NCBI GenBank assembly: GCA_000727475.1
Contig: KL647297.1
Span: 2,265,295-2,329,294, forward strand
Reading direction: 5' to 3'
From: Sarcocystis neurona
Lineage: Eukaryota > Apicomplexa > Conoidasida > Eucoccidiorida > Sarcocystidae
DNA: 64,000 bases
In this document: positions 63,860 to 64,000 of the stretch, piece by piece
Numbering within the stretch: the first letter of the stretch is position 1
Layout of the letters: each line of letters starts with the position of its first letter
Translations under genes and position numbers: made by a program
Notes under the pieces: generated by a model
Database searches by the model: none
Told to the model about the DNA's origin: nothing
The model's input: the letters and a program-made list of their open reading frames with translations, nothing else

Positions 63860-64000
63860 GTATACTGAATACAGACGACTCGTCTTATGCTGTTCGAAAA
63901 AAGGCGGGGAACGTAGCGGCGAGGTGGACAAGCAGAATGCACAAAACCACAGGGGGACACAACAGAGAAGAGGCTGCGATCCAGGGCTTCTCTGACTGCA
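63860..64000 (+). CDS. exon running off the right edge
   Basis: After gtatattttcctacag the plus strand reads, in one phase, ILNTDDSSYAVRKKAGNVAA, then RWTSRMHKTTGGHNREEAA, open to the end of the window. A second phase reads YTEYRRLVLCCSKKGGERSG and ends at a TGA near 63993. Both look protein-like; the first is the better balanced. It probably belongs to the Ala/Ser/Gln-rich plus-strand gene upstream, but the donor at 63630 is out of phase with both. Confidence 0.4.

Overview
The window looks like nuclear DNA of an apicomplexan parasite, most probably a coccidian of the Eimeria/Cyclospora group. The main reasons are many CAG/CTG triplet runs inside reading frames (poly-Gln, poly-Ala, poly-Ser, and Leu/Cys on the other strand), abundant (CA)n, (TA)n and TACA/TGTA microsatellites between exons, GT-AG introns of mostly 70-950 bases, and a P4-ATPase with huge low-complexity insertions. 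There are no bacterial-style operons, ribosome binding sites, CRISPR arrays or recognisable tRNA or rRNA genes. One assembly gap (N run, 16691-17468) is present. Eimeria genomes are known for CAG-encoded homopolymeric amino-acid repeats; that background supports the assignment but does not prove it.

Genes are mostly split, so single reading frames describe them poorly. I looked for exons bounded by AG...GT whose codon phases join. Best models: the 3' end of a plus-strand gene (239-998); a minus-strand 110-codon ORF (2063-2395); a three-exon plus-strand gene encoding about 927 residues (5015-8331); a minus-strand secreted Ser/Thr-rich protein (13055-14452, possibly extended to 12754); a minus-strand Cys-containing protein split by a possible 31-base intron (18236-18653); a two-exon minus-strand membrane protein with a Gln/Gly/Ala-rich N-terminus (22373-24568); a plus-strand multi-exon gene (25776-27991, perhaps to 28527); a two-exon small plus-strand gene (33237-33982); a minus-strand gene (34401-34931); Gln/Ala-rich genes at 35.9-36.5, 37.1-38.0 and 39.8-40.6 kb; a plus-strand gene ending in a transmembrane exon (to 39582); a multi-exon plus-strand gene with a Cys-rich N-terminus (46529-51426); and the C-terminal half of a P4 phospholipid flippase on the minus strand (58289-61951), the only gene whose function I can name with confidence.

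From 42.6 to 46.2 kb the sequence changes character: several diverged tandem duplications and, on the minus strand, decayed reading frames that resemble RNase H, integrase and possibly chromodomain parts of Ty3/gypsy retrotransposons. 20068-20952 is one long plus-strand frame broken by four stops. Stretches between genes are dominated by microsatellites or by strand-asymmetric purine/pyrimidine tracts (3.26-3.93, 33.9-34.36, 50.33-51.06, 57.7-58.3 kb). Exon calls are by eye; alternative strands are named where both look plausible. I see no pathway linking the genes.
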